Source: Dokdonia sinensis
GTDB lineage: Bacteria; Bacteroidota; Bacteroidia; Flavobacteriales; Flavobacteriaceae
Direction: 5' to 3'
Length of the DNA: 64,000 nucleotides
NCBI RefSeq assembly: GCF_003688895.1
Contig: NZ_REFV01000014.1
Location: 1 to 64,000, forward strand
Of this stretch, positions 41,639-50,759 are shown piece after piece. The notes below the pieces were generated by a model, which was not told the DNA's origin, made no database searches, and saw only the letters and a program-made list of their open reading frames with translations. Position 1 is the stretch's first letter; every line of letters begins with the position of its first letter. A program made the translations under genes and the position numbers.

Positions 41639-42857
41639 TTTTCTTTTTTAATCTATTAAATAATATTACTGCACCTAATAATAGAGTCATAGGCACAAGT
41701 GATGCGTAAAATGCGGTCGAACCGTCAAAAAACTCAAAGACGTTGCCCGTGATAACTGAGCCTAGTGTACCACCTAGAGCCGAGAAAACAACAATGAGAC
41801 CGGACATACTGCTGTGTGAGTGCTTAGGCAAAGAGCTTAGGACAACTGAGTTAATAGTCGGATAAATGGGCGCAAGAAAAACTCCCATAAGCGGAAATAT
41901 ATATGCTACTATTGGGGCATTGAGCCACGTTACGTTTTCTCCTAAATTAACCCCTTGAGCCAAGGGCAACGAAATTAAAACCAAAGAAGCCGAACCGAGT
42001 ATACAAATAACCACAAGCGTAAACCAATGGACATATTTCAAAGCCGCCCCTGCAGCAAATCGACCTATAGCAAATGCGCCTGCAAGAACCGCTCCCGCTT
42101 GAACGCTCATACGAGCAGGTGCAGCAATTAAATCCTTATAGAACGTAGGTGTCCAAGTTTGGAAACTCTGCTCTATGAGAACAAACAAAAAGACACTTAC
42201 AATAAAGACAATCACAAGAGGTAGTGCTATCAATTTAAGCATTGCAATAAAATCCTGTCTCGGAGAACGAGACTCAATTTTAGAAGGGCTTTCATCCAAA
42301 CTTGTAAAGGTCAAAATCAAAAAAGCAATTAATGATAATGCAGACAAAACATAATAAAAGCTTAACCAAAATGTAGACTTAGGATCTGCATCGTCAATAA
42401 AGAGACTAAATACCACATTTCCCAGAAGTACTCCTATCATAAATACACCCTCTAAAGAGGACATAAAACTAGAATGTTCTTGAGTATCATCAGTAATCAG
42501 TCCGATGGTCGCAAAAACTGTGACCTTTATCAAAGCAAAGGAAACTCCAACGGTAAGAAATAACAACTTGAAGTACCAGAAATCATTTGTAAAAGGCATA
42601 ACCAAACACATCGTACCAACTAAAAGTAAACCCAATTGCATTGACCTCTTCAATCCGAATTTAGGGAGTTGAGAAGCAAGAAAAAATGATACGATTGCTA
42701 TGGGAATATCTTTAAATCCCTCTAATATACTTGCGACATCTTTTGTTATGTCATAGTTGCGCTGTACTTGAAGAATAACAGTTCCCACACTATTCAAAAG
42801 AATGGCAAAAACAAAATAATTGAGATAAAGGGAGAGTTTTACACCTAAATGTTTCAT
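41622..42857 (-). CDS. MFS transporter of the trehalose operon
   Basis: 411 residues with about 12 hydrophobic segments in two bundles (for example SLYLNYFVFAILLNSVGTVIL, VIVFIVSVFLFVLIEQSF, FNRLKKK at the end). No signature fixes the substrate. First gene of a three-gene run (MFS-trehalase-PfkB) with a 17-bp overlap into the trehalase, so trehalose or a related sugar is the likely cargo (inference from context). A perfect 18-bp palindrome of LacI-operator type directly abuts the ATG. Confidence 0.8.
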   Translation of the reverse strand: MKHLGVKLSLYLNYFVFAILLNSVGTVILQVQRNYDITKDVASILEGFKDIPIAIVSFFLASQLPKFGLKRSMQLGLLLVGTMCLVMPFTNDFWYFKLLFLTVGVSFALIKVTVFATIGLITDDTQEHSSFMSSLEGVFMIGVLLGNVVFSLFIDDADPKSTFWLSFYYVLSALSLIAFLILTFTSLDESPSKIESRSPRQDFIAMLKLIALPLVIVFIVSVFLFVLIEQSFQTWTPTFYKDLIAAPARMSVQAGAVLAGAFAIGRFAAGAALKYVHWFTLVVICILGSASLVLISLPLAQGVNLGENVTWLNAPIVAYIFPLMGVFLAPIYPTINSVVLSSLPKHSHSSMSGLIVVFSALGGTLGSVITGNVFEFFDGSTAFYASLVPMTLLLGAVILFNRLKKKNAVQG

Positions 42858-42875
42858 TTTTAAAACGTTTTAAAA
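42858..42875. promoter_or_regulatory. Perfect 18-bp AT-rich palindrome with central CG (LacI-type operator candidate)
   Basis: TTTTAAAACGTTTTAAAA is self-complementary with a central CG, the hallmark of LacI/GalR-family operators. It ends 1 bp before the MFS ATG, where a bound repressor would block translation initiation and/or transcription. Confidence 0.45.
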
Positions 42876-42880
42876 TTAAA

Positions 42881-42906
42881 AAAGCACCAACGTATGTCGG
42901 TGCTCT
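42881..42906 (-). terminator. Stem-loop terminator
   Basis: AGCACC and GGTGCT (with a possible further AC/GT pairing) around a short loop, followed by T-rich DNA on the minus strand. It separates the sugar operon from the region upstream. Confidence 0.7.
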
Positions 42907-42917
42907 TTCGTTGGGTA

Positions 42918-43106
42918 TTAACCACTTATCAGAACTCGGCGAGTGTTGCGACTGTTTAAGGAAGAGTCACTACATTCAAAGTTCTGTAAATCTTGGACTA
43001 AAGTGTTGCAATTAACATTTCCGGTCGTACAAGCAATACCTTTATAAATGATTAGCTGGTGGTCATCACTAAATCTAATTACAAAACTAGTTCTAAAATT
43101 AGTCAT
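42918..43106 (-). CDS. Possible small protein with three cysteines, weakly supported
   Basis: A 62-residue ATG frame that ends 12 bp before a terminator on the same strand, which is the main reason to list it. The sequence (start MTNFRTSFVIRFSDDHQLII, later GIACTTGNVNCNTL and NFECSDSS) has three cysteines, no signal peptide, and no family I recognise. It may equally be a spurious frame in AT-rich DNA. Confidence 0.25.
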   Translation of the reverse strand: MTNFRTSFVIRFSDDHQLIIYKGIACTTGNVNCNTLVQDLQNFECSDSSLNSRNTRRVLISG

Positions 43107-43254
43107 TGTTATTGCTACAATTTAAATTTCTGCCAACATATTTTCCTACACAATAGACCCTTTGAACAAATAATTTTATCGAGAGACTCTGATTTTTCTT
43201 ACAAAAAAAAAGAAAACTCCCATTTATTCCCTTTTCAAAATACAGTCAAACAAA

Positions 43255-44730
43255 TTACTTCATCTGTACTGCTGCCGACACACTTCTCTTAAGACGTAGC
43301 GCTAGTAAAGCTGCAATGATGAAGAATACTCCACCAAATAAAATAGCATTTACGGCATCATTGCCCAATAAATTTTTAATAATTGGTCCAAAGGTTACTG
43401 TTTGTATTAACATTGGGATTACGATCATCATATTTACTATTCCCATGTATACACCTCGTTTCTCCTCAGGAATTACTTTAGAAACCATTGCATAGGGGAT
43501 TCCCATCATTGCAGCCCAACCTATCCCAAAGAGTACCATCGGGATAAGCAATGCATATTCATTTTGAATATATGGCATACTAAGCATTGCTATTCCTGAA
43601 AACACTAAGGACGCAACATATACATTACGAGATCCATACTTTTTTGCAAACGGCACAAGCATTAAGGCAACAATCATCGTGACAAAGTTGTAGGTTCCAT
43701 TCATAAGACCGGTTTGAGCGAGCGCTTGCTCAGAAACTAATTGTATGTTTTGAGCAAAAGCAGTATCACCTGTTCCTACTATACCTCCAGAACGGCAGGC
43801 CTCCATTATCCCTTCAAATCTTGTATTGTCGTCATTTGAAATACCGAACATAGTCGCTCTGAGCATAGGGGTTACAAATTGCCAATACACAAATAATGCA
43901 TACCATTGGAAGAAATAAACAGCTGCAAGTTTCCACATCATACGCGGCATACTACCTATGGCACCTGTAATTTCAGCAAAAGGCTCTTTTATTCTTTGGA
44001 TAAAGGAACTTTCTCTGTGCTCTTTTTGCAATTGTGCTAGTTCTTCGTCGCTAGGCGGTATTTCTGGTGTTTTCCATACTGACCAAGCAATTGTTCCTAC
44101 GGAAGCTATCGCGCCTAGGAAAAAAGAATAATACACCCACTTAGGAATAGCAGAAATGGTCTCAGTAGCAGTAGAACATAATGCAGCTCCTTCTTCTGCC
44201 GGAACTCCAAACCAATCTTGAAAGAGAAATAACGAGAAGTTTGCAATTGTAATCCCCGCACCCACAAAGAGTGCTTGCATCTGATACCCAAAAGTCAGCT
44301 GATCATCATTTAACTTGTCCCCTACAAAAGCTCTATAAGGCTCCATTGCTGTATTGTTTGCCGCATCAAGGATCCAAAGTAGTCCTACTGCAAACCATAA
44401 ACTAGGACTGAAGGGAAATGCAAAGAGACACAAACTTCCTAATATAGCTCCTATGAGGAAAAATGGCTTACGCCTTCCACCCCATTTGGGCAACCACGTT
44501 TTATCACTTATAGCTCCTATGATAGGTTGTATCAAAAGTCCTGTAACAGGACCTGCCAGATTGAGCAGGGGTAACTCTGCGTGATCTGCGCCTAGAAATG
44601 AGAATATTGGGTTTATTGCCGTCTGCTGTAATCCAAAACTGAACTGAATCCCAAAGAATCCCACGTTCATATTCCAGATTTGCCAGAAGGAGAGGTTTGG
44701 TTTTTTTATAAATTCTCTTATGCTACTCAT
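43255..44730 (-). CDS. MFS sugar transporter, SLC45/GPH-like
   Basis: 491 residues with 12 hydrophobic segments. The N-terminus (FWQIWNMNVGFFGIQFSFGL) and the conserved blocks GPVTGLLIQPIIGAISD, WGGRRKPFF and MMGIPYAMVSKVIPEEKRGV match SLC45/MalT-like sugar permeases (family assignment from memory). Expected to import a disaccharide. It lies upstream of, and on the same strand as, the trehalose operon but is separated by a terminator; a candidate LacI-type operator lies about 185 bp upstream of its start. Confidence 0.85.
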   Translation of the reverse strand: MSSIREFIKKPNLSFWQIWNMNVGFFGIQFSFGLQQTAINPIFSFLGADHAELPLLNLAGPVTGLLIQPIIGAISDKTWLPKWGGRRKPFFLIGAILGSLCLFAFPFSPSLWFAVGLLWILDAANNTAMEPYRAFVGDKLNDDQLTFGYQMQALFVGAGITIANFSLFLFQDWFGVPAEEGAALCSTATETISAIPKWVYYSFFLGAIASVGTIAWSVWKTPEIPPSDEELAQLQKEHRESSFIQRIKEPFAEITGAIGSMPRMMWKLAAVYFFQWYALFVYWQFVTPMLRATMFGISNDDNTRFEGIMEACRSGGIVGTGDTAFAQNIQLVSEQALAQTGLMNGTYNFVTMIVALMLVPFAKKYGSRNVYVASLVFSGIAMLSMPYIQNEYALLIPMVLFGIGWAAMMGIPYAMVSKVIPEEKRGVYMGIVNMMIVIPMLIQTVTFGPIIKNLLGNDAVNAILFGGVFFIIAALLALRLKRSVSAAVQMK

Positions 44731-44914
44731 TTTCTCAAGCTTTAGAAAAACAATTACACTTTACAAACATTGTCAAGCACTTACCATTATCTTATTCACA
44801 AAAAGACCTGCATTTTCTTATTGAAATATATCAAAATACAGGATTGTGTGTTGTGAATATACAATAATGCCATCTATATTTTAGGAAAATGTTAGGGAGA
44901 GGAAGCTTTTAAAA

Positions 44915-44934
44915 TTACGCAAACGATTTCGTAA
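44915..44934. promoter_or_regulatory. Candidate LacI-type operator upstream of the SLC45-like gene
   Basis: TTACGCAAACGATTTCGTAA: perfect 5-bp outer arms (TTACG/CGTAA) and a central AAACGATTT core, resembling LacI/CcpA-type sites. It is 185 bp upstream of the transporter start, in a region without genes. Confidence 0.4.
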
Positions 44935-45005
44935 AAAATCGGTTTTAAGGAATGGTTAGTAGCTTTCTTGTGGCTATTCCTATATTTAAAAAAGATTTCT
45001 GAGTT

Positions 45006-45021
45006 CGCTTTCGCGAAAGCG
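45006..45021. repeat. Dispersed 16-bp palindrome, downstream of rodA
   Basis: Perfect copy 9 bp past the rodA stop codon, next to a run of As/Ts; on the minus strand it is preceded by a T-run and could act as a terminator. Confidence 0.95.
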
Positions 45022-45030
45022 AAAAAAAAT

Positions 45031-46290
45031 TTACCACTCATTTATTCTGTTCCCATCAAGCTTTACAAAAATAAACAGCAATATGGTAAAGCCCCAAAGC
45101 CCAGAACCTCCGTAACTAAAAAATGGTAGTGGGATTCCTACGGTGGGCAATAGACCGAGTACCATCCCAACATTTACTACAAAATGTACAAATAAAATTC
45201 CTGCAACGCCGTAGCCATAGATCCGGCTGAAGTCATTTTTTTGTTTTTCAGATAATTGAATAATTCTCAAGATAAGTCCAATAAAAAGAAGGACAACAAA
45301 TGTGCTTCCTAAGAATCCCCACTCTTCTCCCACAGTACTGAAGATGTAATCGGTATGCTGTTCAGGAACAAACTTCCCTTTAGTCTGAGTCCCTTGTAAA
45401 AATCCTCGCCCTAGCCAACCTCCGTTTCCTATGGCAATTTCGCTTTGGGCAGTATTGTATCCTATACTTTTTGCATCTACCTCTTTACCTAATACTATAT
45501 TAAAGCGGTCACGGTGACGTTGCTCAAATACGTTTTCAAAAATATAATTTACCGAAAAAGCAAATAGAGCACAGGCTGCGACAATCCCTAGATACAATCT
45601 CTTAGAAGGCCTTCGTTTTCTATTTTTGACAAATAAAAATATACCTATTACTAAAGCTCCAGCTCCTACATAAATAGGCCCAAATAACAGCGTAAGCACA
45701 AATAAGAGTACAACAGAAAATCCTAGAATGAGATAGGCTGCAGCGAGTCCTTCCCTATACAACGGAAAGAAGAATGCCGCATAAACAAGCGCACTACCAG
45801 GATCAGGTTGTGGTATGATAATGAGTGCAGGAAGTGCAATTATCACAAAAGCCTTTATTTGATCCTTGATAGATTTTATATTGGTCTGAATATCACTCAG
45901 ATACTTAGCTAGAGCGAGGGCAGTGGCGGCCTTAGCAAACTCACTAGGCTGCAAACCTAATGATCCAAATTTATACCAACTCGTAGCTCCAGAAATAGTA
46001 TTTCCAAAAACAAAAAGACCGAGTAGAGAAAGAAGCGATACTATATAAATAATACTTGAAAAACGCTCAAAGAACTTTGCATCCAGAAAAAGAACAAAGA
46101 TGATAAGTCCTATTCCGAATATAATAAACAGGAGTTGCTTTATAAATAAGTTGTCCGTACTAAAGAAAGCAAGTGCGTCCGTATCGTAAGATGCAGAGTA
46201 TATGTTAATCCACCCGCTGCCCACGAGCAAAAGGTATAATAGTATAATAACCCAATCAAAACTTCTAACATTACGGGAACTACCTATCAT
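45031..46290 (-). CDS. rodA: Rod-shape determining peptidoglycan glycosyltransferase RodA
   Basis: 419 residues, SEDS family. About ten hydrophobic helices and the signatures LGLQPSEFAKAATALALAKY, GKFVPEQHTDYIFSTVGEEW and VGIPLPFFSYGGSGLWGF are seen. Polymerises glycan strands for side-wall growth with PBP2. Its start and the mrdA stop overlap by 1 bp: last gene of the shape operon. Confidence 0.95.
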   Translation of the reverse strand: MIGSSRNVRSFDWVIILLYLLLVGSGWINIYSASYDTDALAFFSTDNLFIKQLLFIIFGIGLIIFVLFLDAKFFERFSSIIYIVSLLSLLGLFVFGNTISGATSWYKFGSLGLQPSEFAKAATALALAKYLSDIQTNIKSIKDQIKAFVIIALPALIIIPQPDPGSALVYAAFFFPLYREGLAAAYLILGFSVVLLFVLTLLFGPIYVGAGALVIGIFLFVKNRKRRPSKRLYLGIVAACALFAFSVNYIFENVFEQRHRDRFNIVLGKEVDAKSIGYNTAQSEIAIGNGGWLGRGFLQGTQTKGKFVPEQHTDYIFSTVGEEWGFLGSTFVVLLFIGLILRIIQLSEKQKNDFSRIYGYGVAGILFVHFVVNVGMVLGLLPTVGIPLPFFSYGGSGLWGFTILLFIFVKLDGNRINEW

Positions 46291-48218
46291 TATTTTTTAT
46301 GTACTTTATCCTCTTCTTTTTCTAAAAGAAATTTAGCCACTACCTTTTTACCATCATTTATCGAAAAAGGTTTACCGCTTTGCGGCTTTGCATATTCATC
46401 TTCAAGACTATGCGTCATTACCCATTGCTCCAAATCCTTTCGAGTAACATTTCCTTTAAGATATTTTTCTATCATTACAGATGCTATTCTGCCCCCAAAA
46501 CGTGAACCCCAATAACCGTTCTCTACAAAAACGGCAATAGCTATTTTGGGATTATCTTTTGGAGCAAAGGCAACAAAGGTGGAGTGATCTGTAAGTTGTA
46601 CGCGCTTCCCGTCGATACGCGTATAGTTTTCTGCAGTACCTGTTTTTCCACAAATTTCTATTCCTGGGATTTTTAGTGTGGATGCTGTTCCGTAATTATA
46701 AACGCCGTGCATACCTTCTACTACCGGTTCAAAATATTTGGGATCAATAGTGGTTTGTTGTTTTTGTTGATATGCTGTGGGGATGGTATCTACTCCTTTA
46801 ATTTTTTTTATGATGTGAGGTTTATAGTAGTGACCTCTGTTTGCTATGGCTGCTGTGAAGTTTGCCATTTGGATAGGCGTCATAGACACTTCACCTTGTC
46901 CAATGGCATTAGAAATTGTGGCAGTAGCGTACCAGCGATATTTAGGATATTGATAGCTCCTATTGTAAAATTCTGAATTGGGAATAAAACCTGGTCTTCC
47001 AATAGGAAGGTCATATCCCAAAAAATCTCCTAGACCAAAACTCTTTAAATGTGCTTTCCAATTGTCTATTCCTTCCTGTGGCGTTTTAAATTTCTCTATA
47101 GACCTTCTGTACACCGTTGCAAAATAAGCGTTACAAGAATTTGCGATTCCACCCTCCATCGCAAGTGGCGAAGCGTGGTGGTGACATCCTAGTGGTTTAG
47201 AACCTCCATAGTTATAACCACCGTGACATGATATACGTTCTGAGGTATCGATAACATTCTCTTGCAGTCCTATGAGCGCAGTTAGTGCTTTAAAAGGAGA
47301 TCCAGGAGGATATTGACCTAAAAGTACTCGGTCTACTAAGGGCTCGGAAATAGAGTCGTAGTACATCTTTGTAAAATTCTTTGACCGTTCTCTACCTACA
47401 AGTAATGCGGGATCATAGTTAGGCGCAGAAACAAGTGCTAAAATTTCTCCGGTACTGGGATCTAAAGCAATGATACCACCACGCTTATTTGTCATTAATT
47501 CTTCTCCATACTTTTGCAGTTCTGCATCTATAGTGAGTTGGAGGTCATTACCTGCTACAGGCATTGTATCAAGAATTCCATTTTTATATGAACCTATGAT
47601 ACGGTTAAATCTATCTTTTTGAAAACGCTTAACACCTTTAACCCCTCTAAGAATATCTTCATATTGTTGCTCCACGCCCTGGCGACCTATTAAGTCACCA
47701 GATTGGTAATAAGGGTTAGCATCTATAATGCTCTGGTTTACTTCTTGGATATAGCCTAAGAAGTTTGCGCCAAAATCTATCTGATAGTCTCTTAATGAAC
47801 GTTTCTGGATATAGAATCCCTCATATTTACGCATTTGCTCTCCTAGATATGCATATTCCTTCTTGGACATCGTAGGAACAATTACAGATGGTAACCTTGG
47901 TGAGTACACGCGAGCTCGATTAAGCTCTTTTACGAGCTTCTCCTTGTCAATATTTAATAGTTTACAAAATTCCAGCGTATCAAAGGGCTTTATTTCTCGA
48001 GGAATTGCCATAAGGTCATAAGATGGCTGATTAGAAACAATAAGCTTATTGTTACGGTCATAAATATGACCACGCTGCGGATAATCATACACCACCTTTA
48101 TCGCATTATTCTCAGACTGTACAGCAGCAGACGTATCATATACTTGCAAGTAAAATAATCTCCCCACGAAGACTACACCTGTAAACAATACAATAGAAAG
48201 AAGTAATAATTTTCTCAT
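46290..48218 (-). CDS. mrdA: Penicillin-binding protein 2, cell-wall transpeptidase
   Basis: 642 residues, one N-terminal membrane span (about 5-21), a dimerisation region and the transpeptidase domain. Active-site motifs seen: SxxK in PPGSPFKALTAL, SxN in IANSCNAYF, and KTG in CGKTGTAEN. Partner of RodA in elongation. Overlaps mreD by 4 bp and rodA by 1 bp, so it is tightly coupled in the operon. Confidence 0.95.
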   Translation of the reverse strand: MRKLLLLSIVLFTGVVFVGRLFYLQVYDTSAAVQSENNAIKVVYDYPQRGHIYDRNNKLIVSNQPSYDLMAIPREIKPFDTLEFCKLLNIDKEKLVKELNRARVYSPRLPSVIVPTMSKKEYAYLGEQMRKYEGFYIQKRSLRDYQIDFGANFLGYIQEVNQSIIDANPYYQSGDLIGRQGVEQQYEDILRGVKGVKRFQKDRFNRIIGSYKNGILDTMPVAGNDLQLTIDAELQKYGEELMTNKRGGIIALDPSTGEILALVSAPNYDPALLVGRERSKNFTKMYYDSISEPLVDRVLLGQYPPGSPFKALTALIGLQENVIDTSERISCHGGYNYGGSKPLGCHHHASPLAMEGGIANSCNAYFATVYRRSIEKFKTPQEGIDNWKAHLKSFGLGDFLGYDLPIGRPGFIPNSEFYNRSYQYPKYRWYATATISNAIGQGEVSMTPIQMANFTAAIANRGHYYKPHIIKKIKGVDTIPTAYQQKQQTTIDPKYFEPVVEGMHGVYNYGTASTLKIPGIEICGKTGTAENYTRIDGKRVQLTDHSTFVAFAPKDNPKIAIAVFVENGYWGSRFGGRIASVMIEKYLKGNVTRKDLEQWVMTHSLEDEYAKPQSGKPFSINDGKKVVAKFLLEKEEDKVHKK

Positions 48219-48721
48219 TCTGAACGACCACTAAATAGAATACTGAAAAGGACGCAAAACAATGCAGTACCTACACTAGTAATCAACGCCTTTTTTAAGA
48301 TATAAAGTATACTCGCAATGTTAAAAACCTCAAGACTGAAGAATACCAAATGATGTATAACAACAAGGATCAGAATAAATAAGACCCTTTCATAAAATGT
48401 ACCTTTAGATAATTTTACAGCATTATATTCATAGCTCACACCATAAACAAAACGAGTAACTACTGGTCTAGAAAAAGCTACAAACAAACAAGCCGCTGCG
48501 TGTATGCCTCCACTATTGCCAAACATATCGAGTGTAAGCCCCGTTAAGAACGCCAAAAATAAATACAAAGATCTATTTGCCGAAAACGGGAATACGATTA
48601 CAAACAGCACATAAGGCAAAGGATTTATGTATCCAAAAATATTCATATTATTGAATACATAGAGCTGGACAATAATAAGTCCTAGAAAGCGGAGAATATT
48701 CAGAACTATATTATTGCTCAT
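48215..48721 (-). CDS. mreD: Rod-shape determining protein MreD
   Basis: 168 residues, five or six hydrophobic helices, few other features, as is normal for MreD. Recognised mainly by position: directly after mreC (overlap 11 bp) and before mrdA (overlap 4 bp). Blocks such as NPLPYVLFVIVFPFSANRSL and GLTLDMFGNSGGIHAAAC fit the family. Confidence 0.85.
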   Translation of the reverse strand: MSNNIVLNILRFLGLIIVQLYVFNNMNIFGYINPLPYVLFVIVFPFSANRSLYLFLAFLTGLTLDMFGNSGGIHAAACLFVAFSRPVVTRFVYGVSYEYNAVKLSKGTFYERVLFILILVVIHHLVFFSLEVFNIASILYILKKALITSVGTALFCVLFSILFSGRSE

Positions 48722-49559
48722 TGATACTTGCTGCTTCTATGGCTTTGATTTCTTCTAGATCGTTATTTTCTATAACATATACGTGACCAAGATTAGTCAT
48801 ATCGTTAATTAACTTTACAGTAATCAAAAAGAAATTCTTACTCTGATCTAATTTAAAATCTTGTACCGTTCCTATAGGTATACCTTTAGGAAATATTGCA
48901 GATCTACCGCTAGTCTCGATAGTATCCCCTACCGCTACTGGTGCTTGCTGCTGCATATCGATAAGTTGTGCTAGATTAGGATTTCTTCCATCCCATTGTA
49001 GTTGTCCATAATGGTCTGTGTCTTGAAGCTGAGCATTTGTTGTAAAATTTGTATTGAGCACAGAAAGCACAGTGCTGTATTTACCTGAAACCTTATCTAT
49101 CACACCCACAATTCCCTTACTGGTAATCACGCCCATATCTTTTTGAATACCTTCTCTACGACCTCCTTTGATGGTTAAAAAGTTATCTACTTTTGCGTAC
49201 GAGTTATTAATGACTTTTGCGGGGATAAATTCAAATTGCGATATACTGTCTTTGTAAATATTAGAAAGCATAGACAAAGAATCTTCACTTGATGGAACTG
49301 TTGTTTTTGCTCGTTGTATTCTTTCGCGTAAGCGGGCATTTTCTTCTAACAACTGCTCATTATATGTTTTGAGCTTAAAATAATCTTGAACACCACCCAC
49401 AGATTCGTACACTCCTCCAGACAGAAAATTAGCTGAATTTATAAACTTACTACGATGGTAAGAATGAGATTGTACTGTAAAAACGAGCGAAATCAATAAT
49501 AAGAACAAAAACAGCAGAGCATTCTTGTAACGAATCAGGAAATTGATAATCTGCTGCAT
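48711..49559 (-). CDS. mreC: Rod-shape determining protein MreC
   Basis: 282 residues: a short membrane anchor (about 12-29), a coiled-coil (about 60-90; NEQLLEENARLRERIQRA) and a beta-rich periplasmic domain (VINNSYAKVDNFLTIKGGRR ... GKYSTVLSVLNTNFTTNAQL). Scaffold linking MreB to the wall enzymes. A decayed dispersed palindrome sits in the coiled coil and reads RLRER. Overlaps mreD by 11 bp. Confidence 0.92.
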   Translation of the reverse strand: MQQIINFLIRYKNALLFLFLLLISLVFTVQSHSYHRSKFINSANFLSGGVYESVGGVQDYFKLKTYNEQLLEENARLRERIQRAKTTVPSSEDSLSMLSNIYKDSISQFEFIPAKVINNSYAKVDNFLTIKGGRREGIQKDMGVITSKGIVGVIDKVSGKYSTVLSVLNTNFTTNAQLQDTDHYGQLQWDGRNPNLAQLIDMQQQAPVAVGDTIETSGRSAIFPKGIPIGTVQDFKLDQSKNFFLITVKLINDMTNLGHVYVIENNDLEEIKAIEAASINEQ

Positions 49560-49580
49560 TACTGCTTAGAGTTAGGAGTG

Positions 49581-50609
49581 TTATTTTATAAGAACGCTCT
49601 TATATTTAGCAAGATTTTTAAGTGTGATTCCTGTACCGCGTACTACAGCTCTAAGGGGATCTTCTGCTATATATACAGGAAGATCTGTTTTTTGGGAGAG
49701 ACGCTTATCCAAGCCTCTCAACATAGATCCTCCGCCTGCAAGGTAGATTCCTGTATTATAAATATCGGCAGCGAGTTCTGGTGGGGTTTGAGAAAGTGTT
49801 TCCATAACTGCATCTTCAATACGAAGGATTGATTTGTCCAGCGCTTTTGCAATCTCACGATAGGATATCTGAACCTGCTTAGGCTTTCCGGTAAGAAGAT
49901 CACGTCCCTGGACGCTCATTTCTTCTGGTGGGACTTCAAGGTCTTCTGTTGCGGCACCGATTTGGATTTTAATTTTTTCGGCACTACGCTCCCCTACGTA
50001 TAGGTTATGCTGTGTGCGCATGTAGTAGATAATATCATTTGTAAATACATCTCCTGCAATTTTGACAGATTTATCACAGACTATTCCTCCAAGTGCAATT
50101 ACCGCGATTTCAGTTGTCCCTCCACCTATGTCTACTATCATATTTCCCTTAGGCTGCATAATATCTACACCGATTCCGATGGCGGCAGCCATAGGCTCGT
50201 GTATCAGGTACACTTCTTTACCATTTACCTTCTCCGCACTTTCTTTTACCGCACGCATTTCTACCTCCGTAATTCCCGAAGGAATACAAATTACCATACG
50301 CAATGCGGGTTGAAACAAACGTTTTTTAAGTGCTGGAATCTCTTTAATAAACATAGAGATCATTTGTTCACTTGCCTGGAAATCTGCAATTACACCATCC
50401 TTGAGCGGGCGTATGGTCTTTATGTTCTCGTGGGTTTTCCCTTGCATTAGGGCCGCCTCCTTTCCTACGTGGGTAATCTTACCAGTCACGCGGTCACGCG
50501 CCACGATGGATGGGCTATCCACAACTACTTTTCCATTGTGGATAATCAGCGTGTTTGCTGTTCCTAAGTCTATTGCAATCTCTTCGGTTAGGAAGTCAAA
50601 AAATCCCAT
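49581..50609 (-). CDS. mreB: Actin-like rod-shape protein MreB
   Basis: 342 residues. Actin-fold nucleotide-binding blocks: EIAIDLGTANTLI at the N-terminus, MIVDIGGGTTEIAVI (phosphate 2) and GIYLAGGGSMLRGLD (adenosine). Forms the filaments that guide the elongation complex. First gene of the shape operon, 21 bp before mreC. purH lies upstream on the same strand with a palindrome copy in between. Confidence 0.97.
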   Translation of the reverse strand: MGFFDFLTEEIAIDLGTANTLIIHNGKVVVDSPSIVARDRVTGKITHVGKEAALMQGKTHENIKTIRPLKDGVIADFQASEQMISMFIKEIPALKKRLFQPALRMVICIPSGITEVEMRAVKESAEKVNGKEVYLIHEPMAAAIGIGVDIMQPKGNMIVDIGGGTTEIAVIALGGIVCDKSVKIAGDVFTNDIIYYMRTQHNLYVGERSAEKIKIQIGAATEDLEVPPEEMSVQGRDLLTGKPKQVQISYREIAKALDKSILRIEDAVMETLSQTPPELAADIYNTGIYLAGGGSMLRGLDKRLSQKTDLPVYIAEDPLRAVVRGTGITLKNLAKYKSVLIK

Positions 50610-50709
50610 AATCTACTAGGGGTATTAAAATTATTTTCGGAAGTAATATATCTCTTAAATGTACTACTAATATTTTGTTAGTTAAGGCTTTATTGAAGGT
50701 ATGTTTTTA

Positions 50710-50725
50710 CGCTTTCGCGAAAGCG
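50710..50725. repeat. Dispersed 16-bp palindrome, purH-mreB gap
   Basis: Perfect copy 34 bp after the purH stop and 100 bp before the mreB start (minus-strand sense), preceded on the plus strand by GTTTTTA. Confidence 0.95.
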
Positions 50726-50759
50726 TACTAAAATCCAAAATACTTCTAATCTAAAACTC

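Larger units (their letters stand above)
42858..43254. other. 397-bp intergenic region between the two MFS genes
   Basis: Holds the AT-rich palindrome at the MFS start, a terminator (42881-42906) and one weakly supported 62-residue frame (42918-43106, minus). The remaining ~150 bp, to the next gene, are AT-rich with no feature I can support. Confidence 0.5.
44731..45030. other. 300-bp intergenic region upstream of the SLC45-like gene
   Basis: Contains the operator candidate (44915-44934) and a perfect dispersed palindrome (45006-45021). I see no gene or RNA structure in the rest. Confidence 0.5.
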
